Shown here: positions 1 to 8,693 of the stretch, piece after piece
How positions within the stretch are numbered: the stretch's first letter is position 1
How the letters are laid out: each line of letters starts with the position of its first letter
Source: Microcella putealis
GTDB taxonomy: Bacteria; Actinomycetota; Actinomycetes; Actinomycetales; Microbacteriaceae
Direction of reading: 5' to 3'
DNA: 64,000 nucleotides
NCBI RefSeq assembly: GCF_004216575.1
Contig: NZ_SGWW01000005.1
Coordinates: 62,001 to 126,000, forward strand
Translations under genes and position numbers: made by a program
Notes under the pieces: model-generated
The model's input: only the letters and a program-made list of their open reading frames with translations
What the model was told of the DNA's origin: nothing
The model's database searches: none

Positions 1-297
1 GCTCTCGCGCGCATCCGTATTGAGGAGGGTGACGCGGATCTCGCCGCGGTAGCCCGCATCGACCGTGCCGGGCGCGTTCACGACGGTGATGCCGTGGCGC
101 GCCGCGAGGCCGCTGCGCGGAAGCACGAATGCGGCGTAGCCCGCGGGGAGCGCGATGGCGACACCGGTTCCGATCGTGACCCGCTCACCGGGGGCGAGCA
201 CCGCCCGCTCAGCGGCGATCAGGTCGGCACCGGCATCGCCGGGATGCGCGATCTGGGGGATGCTGTCACCGGTGATCAGGATCTCGACGTCGGGCAC
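1..297 (-). CDS. dut: dUTP diphosphatase (dUTPase), 3' end beyond window
   Basis: Hydrolyses dUTP to dUMP and pyrophosphate, keeping uracil out of DNA and feeding thymidylate synthesis; the family is a cytosolic homotrimer. The visible 99 residues contain the family motifs in order: PGDAGADL (motif 1, about residue 20), PRSGLA (motif 2, about 62) and [11 protein letters not shown] (motif 3, about 78). The GTG at 297 is chosen because a TAG lies in frame four codons upstream and no other start fits. The C-terminal glycine-rich motif 5 is cut off by the window edge. The head-to-head DUF3093 gene is its usual actinobacterial neighbour. Identification is secure; only the end is missing. Confidence 0.93.
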   Translation of the reverse strand, partial: MPDVEILITGDSIPQIAHPGDAGADLIAAERAVLAPGERVTIGTGVAIALPAGYAAFVLPRSGLAARHGITVVNAPGTVDAGYRGEIRVTLLNTDARES

Positions 298-329
298 TTC
301 TGAAGGCTAATGCATGGTCGAATAGAGCC

Positions 330-776
330 ATGGAGCTGTTCCGCGAGCGCCTCTGGCCCGCCCTCTGGTGGTATCCGATCGTCCTGCTCATCGTGCCGGC
401 GACGCTGCTGATTTTTGCGGCGATCGATCTGCTCGCGGGCGTTGTGACCGCGGCTGTGCTCGTCGCCGGTGCGCTCGGGCTGCTCATCGGCTCGGCGCCG
501 ACCATTCGCATTGCGGACGGCACACTGACTGCCGGCCGGGCGCGGATCCCCGTTGAGCTGACGGGGGATGCTCGCGGCGCGTCCGGCGAGGAGGCGCGCG
601 CCGAGCGCGGGGTACGCCTCGACGCGCGGGCCTGGCTTCTGCTGCGCGGCGACGTCGGCCCGGTCGTGCGCGTGGAGATCACCGACCCGGACGACCCGAC
701 GCCGTATTGGCTCGTGTCGACGCGCCGGCCCGACGAGCTCGTTGCCGCCCTGTCAGCGGCGAAGGCCTCGGTCTAG
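330..776 (+). CDS. DUF3093 membrane protein
   Basis: A 148-residue protein of the actinobacterial DUF3093 family; its function is unknown. Two adjacent hydrophobic segments (about residues 12-32 and 36-55) form a membrane hairpin. A soluble C-terminal half follows, ending in the family-typical WLVSTRRPDELVAAL near residue 132. It is divergent from dut, 32 bp away, and convergent with the DUF4193 gene. This dut/DUF3093/DUF4193/sepH arrangement recurs in actinobacteria and supports the call. No catalytic residues are evident. Confidence 0.85.
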   Translation: MELFRERLWPALWWYPIVLLIVPATLLIFAAIDLLAGVVTAAVLVAGALGLLIGSAPTIRIADGTLTAGRARIPVELTGDARGASGEEARAERGVRLDARAWLLLRGDVGPVVRVEITDPDDPTPYWLVSTRRPDELVAALSAAKASV

Positions 777-794
777 CGAGAAACGCTCAGGCGT

Positions 795-1082
795 CTAGGC
801 GCACTCAGCGCAGATCGGGCCGAGCTTCTCTTGGTGGTCGAGCTGCGAGCGGTGCTTCACGAGGAAGCAGCTCACACAGGTGAACTCGTCGGCCTGGGGC
901 GGAAGAACGACCACGTCGAGGTCGAGGTCGGCCAGGTCTTGACCCGCGAGTTCAAAGCCGGGGTTGTCGGCGTCGTCAACGTCAACGACACCCGACATCT
1001 TGTCGGGAACCCGCTCTTGCAAGGCCTGGATCGAATCGGTGTCGTCGTCCGTCTTGCGCGGTGCGTCGTAGTCGGTTGCCAT
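795..1082 (-). CDS. DUF4193 family protein with Cys4 tail
   Basis: A 95-residue acidic protein of the DUF4193 family, function unknown. The C-terminal third has two CxxC pairs (CVSC near residue 69 and CAEC at the end), so a structural zinc ribbon is likely. The N-terminal two thirds is Asp-rich and probably flexible. ATG at 1082 is preceded by GGATGAGG as a plausible ribosome-binding site. It ends 18 bp from the convergent DUF3093 gene and is divergent from sepH. The conserved neighbourhood supports the family call. Confidence 0.85.
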   Translation of the reverse strand: MATDYDAPRKTDDDTDSIQALQERVPDKMSGVVDVDDADNPGFELAGQDLADLDLDVVVLPPQADEFTCVSCFLVKHRSQLDHQEKLGPICAECA

Positions 1083-1283
1083 GCCTCATCCACTCTCGTG
1101 TTTTTCGCCGGGGGCCGCGGTCGGCGGCGACAGTTTGCAGGACGCAACCGTGAAACGCAAACGGGGTTCGCATCACGGGGCGTTCGGCGGTCGTAACTTC
1201 CGGCGCGCCCGGTCTATTCCCGGGGTGGCGCGGATGCCCGTGGCATGCTGTGCGCAGCATCCGCGCAGTCGGGAGACAAGGCT

Positions 1284-2372
1284 ATGGAAGAACTGACCGT
1301 CATCGGCGCCGAGAATGGCGCACTCGTCGTCGTCGGCGACGACGGCACCCGCTACCGCGTGCCGATCACCGAAGCCCTGCACACGGCGATCCGCCAGAAC
1401 CGACCGGCTCAGCCTGCGGCGCACCGCGTCAGCCCACGAGAGATTCAGGCGCAGATTCGCGCCGGCAAGTCGGCGGCCGAGGTCGTTGCCGCGACCGGCG
1501 AGGCACTCGAGTACGTCCGGCGTTTCGAGGGCCCCGTGCTCGCCGAGCGCGAGTACGTGGTGACGGCCGCCCGTAGCGTGCCCGTCGCCGTCGCCGCCGA
1601 TACGGAGTCCGGCGTCGCAGCCCACACCTTTGGTGGCGTCATCGACCAACGCCTCGACGAGCTCGGCGCAACCGAGATCGTGTGGTCGAGTTGGAAGACC
1701 GACGTTCTGTGGAGCGTGCGGGTGGCCTTCCTCGACGGCGACACCGAGCGCTCGGCGCTGTGGAACTTCGACCCCAAGAAGTCGACCCTCTCGCCCGCGA
1801 ACCACGAAGCGCAGTCGCTGTCGCAGCAGGGCGACGGCCCGGCCACCGCGCTCCCCCGGCTGCGGGCCGTTACGAGCGACCCGGCCGACGACGACACTCC
1901 CACCGGGCGATTCGATTCCGGAGCCTTTCACCTGAGCGAGGCCGCCGTGCAGGGCCCCGGCCCCTCACGCATGGGCGTGCGCACCGACCCCGATGACGGG
2001 GCACCGACGGGGATGGGTCAGACGGCCGATCTGCTCGAAGCGCTGCGCCGCCGTCGGGGAGAGCGGGAGCCCGCGCCGCGTGACGATCGCGATGCCGCGC
2101 GCGCCGCGCATCCGTCCACCGGGTCCATCCGCGTCATCGACGTTCCCCTCGATGCCCCCCGCGCCGACATGAGCGACACCGCAGACGCCCCCACCCTGAT
2201 CGGCATGGACGGGGACCTCGCTGAACCCGCCGAACCGCGAACCACCGAGTCGGCCCCGTCGGCAGCATCGCCCGACGCTCCCGCGCGACCGTCGGCCAAG
2301 CGCGGTCGCGCGGCCATGCCGAGCTGGGATGAGATCGTGTTTGGGGCGCGCCCCGACGACGACCCCGCGTAG
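1284..2372 (+). CDS. sepH: SepH-like septation protein (DUF3071)
   Basis: A 362-residue homologue of SepH, which in Streptomyces and mycobacteria binds FtsZ and promotes Z-ring assembly. The conserved N-terminal DUF3071 domain covers about residues 1-170. It includes a helix-turn-helix-like part around SPREIQAQIRAGKSAAEV (about 50-67) and the WSSWKTDVLWSV stretch (about 130). The remainder is low-complexity, acidic and proline-rich, as in the family. I chose ATG 1284 because GGGAGACAAG sits just upstream; an in-frame ATG at 1245 would add 13 residues without a good site. It is divergent from DUF4193 and convergent with the phosphatase-like gene. Confidence 0.85.
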   Translation: MEELTVIGAENGALVVVGDDGTRYRVPITEALHTAIRQNRPAQPAAHRVSPREIQAQIRAGKSAAEVVAATGEALEYVRRFEGPVLAEREYVVTAARSVPVAVAADTESGVAAHTFGGVIDQRLDELGATEIVWSSWKTDVLWSVRVAFLDGDTERSALWNFDPKKSTLSPANHEAQSLSQQGDGPATALPRLRAVTSDPADDDTPTGRFDSGAFHLSEAAVQGPGPSRMGVRTDPDDGAPTGMGQTADLLEALRRRRGEREPAPRDDRDAARAAHPSTGSIRVIDVPLDAPRADMSDTADAPTLIGMDGDLAEPAEPRTTESAPSAASPDAPARPSAKRGRAAMPSWDEIVFGARPDDDPA

Positions 2373-2424
2373 CAACAACTCGGCCGCGCAATGATGCGGC
2401 GCCGCGTCGTTCTCGCGGCACCCG

Positions 2425-3558
2425 TCAGAGTGCGAACGCCCCGAAGCGGGCGAGCGGGATGCGCGTCTCTGCGTCAGAGAACGATCCGTGCTGGCCGACC
2501 ATCGCGAGCGCGTGCTCGGTCGCGGTGCGCGCGTCGTAGTACGCAACCGCCGCACGCGCCGCCACGAGCACGTCACCAATGCGCTCAACGATGTGCGGAG
2601 CGACGGGGCCGAACCACCCGGCCTCGATCGCCTCAGCGCGGGTGGCGACCCACGCCCGGCCGCCCTCACGGGCGCGCCAGCGCTCGGCGATCGCATCCAC
2701 GTCGGCCGGCGTCTCCGCGACGAGCTGCAGACAGCGCGGCTCACCCGCGACGAGACGCACGCCACGCCACAGCTCGTCGTTCGCGGCGATGACGCGACGG
2801 GCGTGCGGGGCCACATCGAGCATCCCGTGATCAGCCGTGAGCAGCGCGCCGGTTCCGGCGGGCGCGATCGGCTCCCGCAACGCCGCGTCGAGTTCTTCGA
2901 GGCGGTGGGTCCAGGCGTCTGAGCTGACGCCGTAGCGGTGCCCGGCCTTGTCGAGCTCGGGGATGTACGTGTACACGAGGCGCGGGGCATCCTCGGCGAG
3001 AAGGGCGCGCGTGATGGCCAGGCGCTCGGCAATGGTGTCGGAGGGGATGAAGCGCGCGCCGCGCAGGGTCGCCCGGGTGAATCCCGAAGTGGCGTACTCG
3101 CGCGAAGCGACCACGATGGGCTCAACGCCACGCTCAGCTGCGCGCTCAAACAGAGTCTGCTCGGCCTGCCACCGTTCGGGATCGGCCTGCGCGTCCCAGC
3201 CCGTCAGCAGATTGAGCGCCCGAGAATTCGCGACGTCGTGGGCGGAGTAGCCCACGAGCCCGTGTTCCCCCGCGGCCCGCCCCGTCGTCAGTGTCGCGAG
3301 CGCTGCGGCGGTGGTCGTCGGGAACGGGGCACGAATCACACCACGGCGGCCAGGAAGCGCCGACACGAGGTGGCGCGCGTGCCCGCTGCGGGCGGTCAGC
3401 GGCTGCGTTCCGAGACCATCGACCAGCACGACAGCGGCCGAGCGCACGGGAGGCAGGGCAAGCGCAGAGTCGTCGCCGCAGACCGCGGCAAACGCGCTCG
3501 CCAACACGTCGCCGAGTGACGGGGACGCGAACGGTGCCGCCGGTAGCATGGGCGCCAT
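2425..3558 (-). CDS. Alkaline-phosphatase-superfamily phosphodiesterase/pyrophosphatase
   Basis: A 377-residue type I phosphodiesterase/nucleotide pyrophosphatase-like enzyme; the substrate is not predictable. Metal- and nucleophile-region motifs are present in order: VLVDGLG near residue 40 (metal Asp), the Thr-rich [16 protein letters not shown] near 70 (nucleophile region), DKAGHRYG near 202 and TADHGMLD near 240. No signal peptide is seen, so it is probably cytoplasmic. ATG 3558 has an AG-rich ribosome-binding site (GGAGGGGGAG) that lies inside the divergent parC coding region. The two start codons are only 3 bp apart. A second ATG at 3549 is a possible alternative. This gene commonly neighbours sepH and parC in Microbacteriaceae. 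Confidence 0.85.
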   Translation of the reverse strand: MAPMLPAAPFASPSLGDVLASAFAAVCGDDSALALPPVRSAAVVLVDGLGTQPLTARSGHARHLVSALPGRRGVIRAPFPTTTAAALATLTTGRAAGEHGLVGYSAHDVANSRALNLLTGWDAQADPERWQAEQTLFERAAERGVEPIVVASREYATSGFTRATLRGARFIPSDTIAERLAITRALLAEDAPRLVYTYIPELDKAGHRYGVSSDAWTHRLEELDAALREPIAPAGTGALLTADHGMLDVAPHARRVIAANDELWRGVRLVAGEPRCLQLVAETPADVDAIAERWRAREGGRAWVATRAEAIEAGWFGPVAPHIVERIGDVLVAARAAVAYYDARTATEHALAMVGQHGSFSDAETRIPLARFGAFAL

Positions 3559-3561
3559 CCT

Positions 3562-6030
3562 ATGACTCCCCCTCCCGCCCCCCGCCTGCCCGACGCCCCC
3601 GCACCGACCGAGCGCATCGACGATGTCGATCTCGCCGATGAGATGCAGGGGTCGTTTCTCGAGTACGCGTACTCGGTCATCTACTCGCGGGCACTGCCCG
3701 ACGCGCGAGATGGGCTGAAGCCCGTCCAGCGCCGCATTCTCTACATGATGAGCGAAATGGGCCTGCGCCCCGACCGCGGGCACGTCAAGTCGGCCCGCGT
3801 CGTCGGCGAGGTCATGGGCAAGCTGCACCCCCACGGCGATGGGGCCATTTACGACGCGCTCGTCCGCCTCGCCCAAGACTTCACCATGCGCGTGCCGTTC
3901 GTCGATGGGCACGGCAACTTCGGCTCGCTCGACGACGGGCCCGCGGCGTCGCGCTACACCGAGGCGAGGCTGCGCGCCTCGGCACTCGCCATGGTCGAGG
4001 GCCTCGACGAGGACGTCGTCGACTTCGTGCCGAACTACGACAACCAACTAACGCAGCCCGACGTGTTGCCCGCGGCATTCCCCAACCTGCTCGTCAACGG
4101 CGCCAGCGGCATCGCCGTCGGCATGGCGACGAACATGGCGCCGCACAACCTGATCGAGGTTGCCGCCGCCGCGCGATACCTGCTCGACAAGCCCGACGCG
4201 ACGCTCGACGAACTGATGACCTTCGTTCCGGGGCCCGACCTGCCCACCGGCGGGCGCATCCTCGGTCTCGACGGCATCAAGGAGGCGTACGCGACCGGTC
4301 GCGGGCGCTTCACCACCCGCGCGACGGTCAGCGTCGAGCAGGTCACGGCGCGCAAGCGCGGACTCGTGATCACCGAGCTGCCCTACCTCGTCGGCCCCGA
4401 GCGGGTTATCGAGAAGATCAAAGACGGCGTGCAGTCGAAGAAGCTGCAGGGCATCTCGGATGTCACCGACCTCACCGACCGCAAGAACGGCCTCCGGCTC
4501 GTCATCGGCATCAAGAACGGCTTCGACCCGAACGCGGTGCTCGAGCAGCTCTACCGCTACACCCCGCTCGAAGACGGCTTCTCGATCAACGCGGTGGCGC
4601 TTGTCGACGGGCGCCCCCAGACGCTCGGGCTCGTCGAACTGCTGCGGGTGTACCTCGAGCACCGCACCGAGGTGGTGACGCGCCGCAGCCGGTACCGTCT
4701 CGATCGTCGACGCGAGCGCCTGCACCTCGTGGAGGGTCTGCTGGTCGCGATCCTCGACATTGACGAGGTTATCCAGGTCATCCGCACCTCCGACGACGCC
4801 GAGCAGGCGCGCACGCGACTCATCGAGATCTTCGACCTCAGCCAGGTGCAGAGCGAGTACATCCTCGAACTGCGCTTGCGCCGACTCACGCGCTTCAGCC
4901 GCATCGAACTCGAGGCCGAGCGTGACCAGTTGCGCGCCGAGATCGCCGAACTCGAGGCGATTCTCGCTGACCCCGCGCGCGTGCGGGCGCTTGTGGGCGA
5001 CGAACTCGATGACGCCGCTGCCCGCCTCGGCACGCCGCGCCGCACGCTCTTGACCGAGGGCATGCCGACCGCGCCCCCCTCTCGCGCTCGCGCGCAGGCC
5101 GCCGCCTCGCTCGAAATGGCCGACACGCCCTGTCGGGTGCTGCTGTCAACGACCGGTCGCGCGCTGCGCGTCGATCTCGGCGACGAAGATGCGCTCGTCG
5201 CGCCGTCAACGGAGCGGCGCGTCGCGCACGACGCGATTCGCGCATCCGCCATCACGACGGTGCGCGGTGAGCTCGTCGCAATCACCGACCGCGGTCGCTT
5301 CGTGCGTTTCAGCCCCGACGCCTTGCCCGCGGTTCCGGCCACGTCGGTGCAGCTGGCGGCCGGCGTGCCCCTGGCCGAGTACGTCGGCCTGACCGACCCG
5401 CGCGAGCGCATCGTGACGATCGTCGACCCGGCGGCCGAGACGCCGCTCGCCCTGGGAACGCGCGGGGGCGTCGTCAAGCGCCTCTCGCCAGGCAGCTACC
5501 CGAACCGCTCGGAGGGCGAGGTCATCGGCCTGAAAGACGGGGATGTCGTGGTCGGTGCCGCGCTTGCGCCCGATGCGGGCGAGCTGGTTTTCGTCACCTC
5601 TGACGCTCAGCTGTTGCGATTCTCGGCCGAACTCGTGCGCCCCCAGGGTGCGCCCGCCGGCGGAATGGCCGGCATCAAGCTGGCAGCAGGGGCCACCGTC
5701 ATCGCCTTCTCGGTTGTCGACGCGAGCGAGAACGTTGAGGTCGTGACCGTGTCGGGCTCGAGTGCCGCTCTCGCGGGAATCGAACCGGGACGGGCGAAGC
5801 GCTCGCTGTTCACCGAGTTCCCCGCGAAGGGCCGCGCAACGGGCGGCGTGCGCGCGCACGCCTTCCTCAAGGGCGAAGACTCACTGCGCGTCGCCTATGT
5901 CGGGGTCGACCCGGTCGCGGTCGCGGCCGACGGGAAGCCCCGCACGCTGCCCGATGGCGGGGCGAAGCGCGATGGCTCGGGCACGCCCCTCGACTCGGCG
6001 ATCGAGACGATCGGCACGCGCGCCCGTTAG
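3562..6030 (+). CDS. parC: DNA topoisomerase IV subunit A-like (GyrA/ParC family)
   Basis: An 822-residue type IIA topoisomerase cleavage subunit that pairs with the ATPase subunit encoded convergently at 6085. The catalytic tyrosine is Y132 in ASRYTEARL. The quinolone-determining region is present ([10 protein letters not shown], residues 89-98), but the position equal to E. coli GyrA Ser83 is Gly94; the acidic partner Asp98 is kept. The C-terminal domain has degenerate beta-propeller repeats and no obvious GyrA box (QRRGGRG), which favours the topo IV-type second enzyme over gyrase. ATG 3562 has no clear ribosome-binding site and lies 3 bp from the divergent gene's start, so a leaderless or internal promoter is implied. 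Confidence 0.88.
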   Translation: MTPPPAPRLPDAPAPTERIDDVDLADEMQGSFLEYAYSVIYSRALPDARDGLKPVQRRILYMMSEMGLRPDRGHVKSARVVGEVMGKLHPHGDGAIYDALVRLAQDFTMRVPFVDGHGNFGSLDDGPAASRYTEARLRASALAMVEGLDEDVVDFVPNYDNQLTQPDVLPAAFPNLLVNGASGIAVGMATNMAPHNLIEVAAAARYLLDKPDATLDELMTFVPGPDLPTGGRILGLDGIKEAYATGRGRFTTRATVSVEQVTARKRGLVITELPYLVGPERVIEKIKDGVQSKKLQGISDVTDLTDRKNGLRLVIGIKNGFDPNAVLEQLYRYTPLEDGFSINAVALVDGRPQTLGLVELLRVYLEHRTEVVTRRSRYRLDRRRERLHLVEGLLVAILDIDEVIQVIRTSDDAEQARTRLIEIFDLSQVQSEYILELRLRRLTRFSRIELEAERDQLRAEIAELEAILADPARVRALVGDELDDAAARLGTPRRTLLTEGMPTAPPSRARAQAAASLEMADTPCRVLLSTTGRALRVDLGDEDALVAPSTERRVAHDAIRASAITTVRGELVAITDRGRFVRFSPDALPAVPATSVQLAAGVPLAEYVGLTDPRERIVTIVDPAAETPLALGTRGGVVKRLSPGSYPNRSEGEVIGLKDGDVVVGAALAPDAGELVFVTSDAQLLRFSAELVRPQGAPAGGMAGIKLAAGATVIAFSVVDASENVEVVTVSGSSAALAGIEPGRAKRSLFTEFPAKGRATGGVRAHAFLKGEDSLRVAYVGVDPVAVAADGKPRTLPDGGAKRDGSGTPLDSAIETIGTRAR

Positions 6031-6037
6031 CCCGCCA

Positions 6038-6060
6038 CGGAGGCGGACGGTCGGCCTCCG
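6038..6060. terminator. Hairpin between convergent parC and parE
   Basis: A 7-bp perfect stem CGGAGGC/GCCTCCG with a 9-nt loop lies in the 54-bp gap between the convergent topoisomerase genes. There is no U-tract on either strand, so it is at best a weak or assisted bidirectional terminator. Confidence 0.4.
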
Positions 6061-6084
6061 GCGACGCGGCCTCGCTCGCGGGCG

Positions 6085-8166
6085 CTAAACGTCGATGCGC
6101 CCGCGGTCGAGCCCCTGGCCGGCGATGATGAAGTCTTTGCGCGGGGCGACATCGTTGCCCATGAGCAGCTCGAACACGTGGTTCGCGGCCTCGGCGTCGG
6201 AGACACGTACGCGGCGAAGCGTGCGCTGCGTGCGGCTCATCGTGGTGTCGGCGAGCTGATCGGCATCCATCTCACCGAGACCCTTGTAGCGCTGAATGGG
6301 GTCTTGGTAGCGCTTGCCGGCTTTCTTGAGTGCCGACAGCACCCCCTGCAGCTCTTTCTCGCTGTACGTGTAGATGGTCTCGTTGGGCTTCGTGCCCGGG
6401 TTCATGACGACGACCCGGTGCAGCGGCGGCACGGCCGCAAAAACGCGGCCCTCGTCGATCATGGGCCGCATGTAGCGGAAGAACAGCGTGAGCAGCAGCG
6501 TACGGATGTGAGCGCCGTCGACGTCGGCGTCAGACATGATGATGACCTTGCCGTAGCGGGCCGCCTCGATGTCGAACGAGCGCCCTGAGCCCGCTCCGAT
6601 CACCTGAATGATGGATGCGCACTCGGCGTTCGAGAGCATGTCGCTGACCGACGCCTTCTGCACGTTGAGGATCTTGCCGCGAATGGGCAGCAGCGCCTGG
6701 AACTCGCTGTCGCGGGCCAGCTTCGCGGTGCCGAGGGCGCTGTCGCCCTCGACGATGAACAACTCGCTCTCAGCGACGTCGCTGGAGCGGCAGTCGACGA
6801 GTTTCGCCGGCAGGGTCGAATTCTCGAGGGCGTTCTTGCGGCGCTGCGTTTCTTTGTGCGCGCGCGCAGAGATTCGGCTCTTCATCTCGGCCACGACCTT
6901 GTCGAGCACGAGCGAGGCCTGGGCCTTGTCGTCGCGCTTCGAGCTCGTCAGCCGGGCGCGCAGCGCGTCGCCGAGCACCTTCGCGACGATGGCGCGGGCG
7001 GCCGGCGTGCCGAGCACCTCTTTGGTCTGGCCTTCGAACTGCGGCTCGGGCAGCCGCACCGTGAGCACCGCCGTGAGGCCCGCGAGCACGTCGTCCTTCT
7101 CAAGCTTGTCGCTGCCGGCCTTCAAGCGCCGGGCGTTCTTCTCGACCTCGGCACGCACGACCTTCAGCAGCCCCTGCTCAAAACCGGCGAGGTGGCTGCC
7201 GCCCTTCGGCGTCGCGATGATGTTGACGAAGCTGCGCACCGTCGTCTCGTAGCCGGTCCCCCAGCGCAGCGCGATGTCGACCACGCACTCGCGCGTCAGC
7301 TCGGTGGGCGACATGTGGCCCCGCTCGTCGAGTACGGGCACGGTTTCGGTGAAGGTTCCCGATCCGGTGATCCGCCACGTGTCCGTCAGCGGTGAGTCGG
7401 GCGCGAGGAAGTCGACGTATTCGCTGATGCCGCCGGAGAAGCGGAACGTTTCCTCTGATCGCTCCTCGCCCCGCGCATCCTCGATCGTGATGCCGAGCCC
7501 GGGTACCAGGAACGCCGTCTGACGGGCGCGGATGCGCAGCTCATCGGGCTGGAAGGACGCGCCCTTCGTGAAGATCTGCGGGTCGGCCCAGTAGCGGATG
7601 CGCGTCCCGGTCACGCCCTTCGCCGCCTTCCCGACAACGCGCAGCTCACTACCCGAGACAAACGGCGTGAACGGAGCGTCAGGGCGCGGACCCTCGGGGC
7701 CGTCGGTGAAGATGCCGGGTTCGCCGCGGTGGAACGACATCGCCCACGTCTTGCCGCCGCGGTCGACCTCGACGTCAAGCCGCTCAGACAGGGCGTTCAC
7801 GACGGAAGCGCCGACGCCGTGCAGGCCACCGGAGGCCGCGTACGAGCCGCCGCCGAACTTGCCCCCGGCGTGCAGCTTCGTGAAGACCACCTCGACGCCC
7901 GAGAGCCCCGTCTTCGGCTCGATGTCGACCGGAATGCCGCGCGCGCGGTCGCGCACCTCGACACTGCCGTCGGCGTGCAGCTTCACCTGAATGTGGTCGC
8001 CGTGGCCGCCGAGCGCCTCATCGACCGAGTTGTCGATGATCTCCCACAGGCAGTGCATGAGGCCGCGGGAGTCGGTCGAGCCGATGTACATTCCGGGGCG
8101 CTTGCGCACCGCCTCGAGACCCTCGAGGACGGACAGATGCCGAGCGGAGTAATCGGAGGAAGCCAC
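6085..8166 (-). CDS. parE: DNA topoisomerase IV subunit B-like (GyrB/ParE family)
   Basis: A 693-residue ATPase subunit of a type IIA topoisomerase. GHKL ATP-binding motifs are visible: EIIDNSVDEAL near residue 45, RGIPVD near 75 and GGLHGVGASVVNAL near 111. The TOPRIM domain has EGDSALG near 452 and the metal-binding DADVDGAHI near 527. The C-terminal QRYKGLGEM is typical of the family. The length fits ParE-like enzymes without a large insertion. GTG 8166 is preferred to the longer frame because GGGAG lies 5 nt upstream and a TACGCT -10 lies just beyond it. It is convergent with parC and divergent from the DUF7455 gene. Confidence 0.9.
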   Translation of the reverse strand: MASSDYSARHLSVLEGLEAVRKRPGMYIGSTDSRGLMHCLWEIIDNSVDEALGGHGDHIQVKLHADGSVEVRDRARGIPVDIEPKTGLSGVEVVFTKLHAGGKFGGGSYAASGGLHGVGASVVNALSERLDVEVDRGGKTWAMSFHRGEPGIFTDGPEGPRPDAPFTPFVSGSELRVVGKAAKGVTGTRIRYWADPQIFTKGASFQPDELRIRARQTAFLVPGLGITIEDARGEERSEETFRFSGGISEYVDFLAPDSPLTDTWRITGSGTFTETVPVLDERGHMSPTELTRECVVDIALRWGTGYETTVRSFVNIIATPKGGSHLAGFEQGLLKVVRAEVEKNARRLKAGSDKLEKDDVLAGLTAVLTVRLPEPQFEGQTKEVLGTPAARAIVAKVLGDALRARLTSSKRDDKAQASLVLDKVVAEMKSRISARAHKETQRRKNALENSTLPAKLVDCRSSDVAESELFIVEGDSALGTAKLARDSEFQALLPIRGKILNVQKASVSDMLSNAECASIIQVIGAGSGRSFDIEAARYGKVIIMSDADVDGAHIRTLLLTLFFRYMRPMIDEGRVFAAVPPLHRVVVMNPGTKPNETIYTYSEKELQGVLSALKKAGKRYQDPIQRYKGLGEMDADQLADTTMSRTQRTLRRVRVSDAEAANHVFELLMGNDVAPRKDFIIAGQGLDRGRIDV

Positions 8167-8174
8167 GATCTCCC

Positions 8175-8180
8175 AGCGTA
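8175..8180 (-). promoter_or_regulatory. -10 element of parE
   Basis: TACGCT on the minus strand ends 8 nt before the parE GTG. This fits the actinobacterial TANNNT -10 and would give a leaderless or very short-leader transcript. No clear -35 is seen. Confidence 0.45.
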
Positions 8181-8228
8181 GACGCGGGCGGCCGTGGTGA
8201 CGGTGCACCACTCCGCGCGGGGTTGCGG

Positions 8229-8250
8229 GCGGCCCCCGCTTGGGGGCCGC
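8229..8250. other. Perfect GC hairpin in the divergent parE/DUF7455 region
   Basis: A 9-bp perfect inverted repeat, GCGGCCCCC and GGGGGCCGC around a GCTT loop, lies in the 206-bp divergent intergenic region. There is no U-tract, and it lies upstream of both genes, so it is not their terminator. It could be an operator or part of the DUF7455 leader. The rest of this intergenic region shows nothing else I can assign. Confidence 0.5.
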
Positions 8251-8372
8251 GAGCCTGGGAAGCCGTTGCGCGCTGAGCGAAACGACCCTGAGCGTGCAGG
8301 GTTCCGTGGGTGCCGTGTGGTGCAATGGGGTTTCATCCGGTCCCGATCACGACGCGAGAAGGAAGGCCCACC

Positions 8373-8594
8373 ATGACGCAGCTGACGACCGAAAGCCCGC
8401 ACGTCACCGCGCCGGCGCCGCTCACCGCGACCGACCGCTGCGACGCCTGCGGAGCGCAGGCATACGTGCGCGCGACGCTCGCCACCGGCGAGCTGCTGTT
8501 CTGCGCCCACCACGCGAGCCGTTTCAGCGAGTCGCTGAAGGCCACGGCGCTCGCCTGGCACGACGAGACGGCGAAGCTCCACAGCGAGGCCTAG
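8373..8594 (+). CDS. Small DUF7455 zinc-ribbon-like protein
   Basis: A 73-residue protein matching the actinobacterial DUF7455 type; function unknown. The core TDRCDACGAQAYVRA (about residues 20-34) and LLFCAHHA (about 46-53) put CxxC and CxxH pairs in place for one metal ion. ATG 8373 has an excellent ribosome-binding site (GAGAAGGAAGG), so I rejected the longer frame from 8310. It is monocistronic, flanked by parE and by the bidirectional terminator at 8639. It is often found next to rpoD/topoisomerase genes in actinobacteria. Confidence 0.85.
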   Translation: MTQLTTESPHVTAPAPLTATDRCDACGAQAYVRATLATGELLFCAHHASRFSESLKATALAWHDETAKLHSEA

Positions 8595-8638
8595 ACCTCC
8601 GGCGCGCGGTGCTCGGCACCATGCACAGCGCCGACGAG

Positions 8639-8669
8639 AAAAGTCCCGGGTTCGTACCCGGGGCTTTTT
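8639..8669. terminator. Bidirectional intrinsic terminator
   Basis: Stem AAAAGTCCCGGG with CCCGGGGCTTTT (one G-T wobble) around TTCGTA, followed by a T-run on the plus strand and by the matching A-run on the left. It lies between the convergent DUF7455 gene and the alr-like gene, so it can stop both. It is one of only two strong intrinsic terminators in the window. Confidence 0.85.
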
Positions 8670-8693
8670 CGTGTGTGCGCGCCTCTTCGCGGA

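Noticed and set aside
8643-8659. GGGTTCGTACCC resembling a tRNA T-arm
   Set aside because: There is no acceptor stem, anticodon arm or CCA-end around it. With its A- and T-runs it is a bidirectional terminator.
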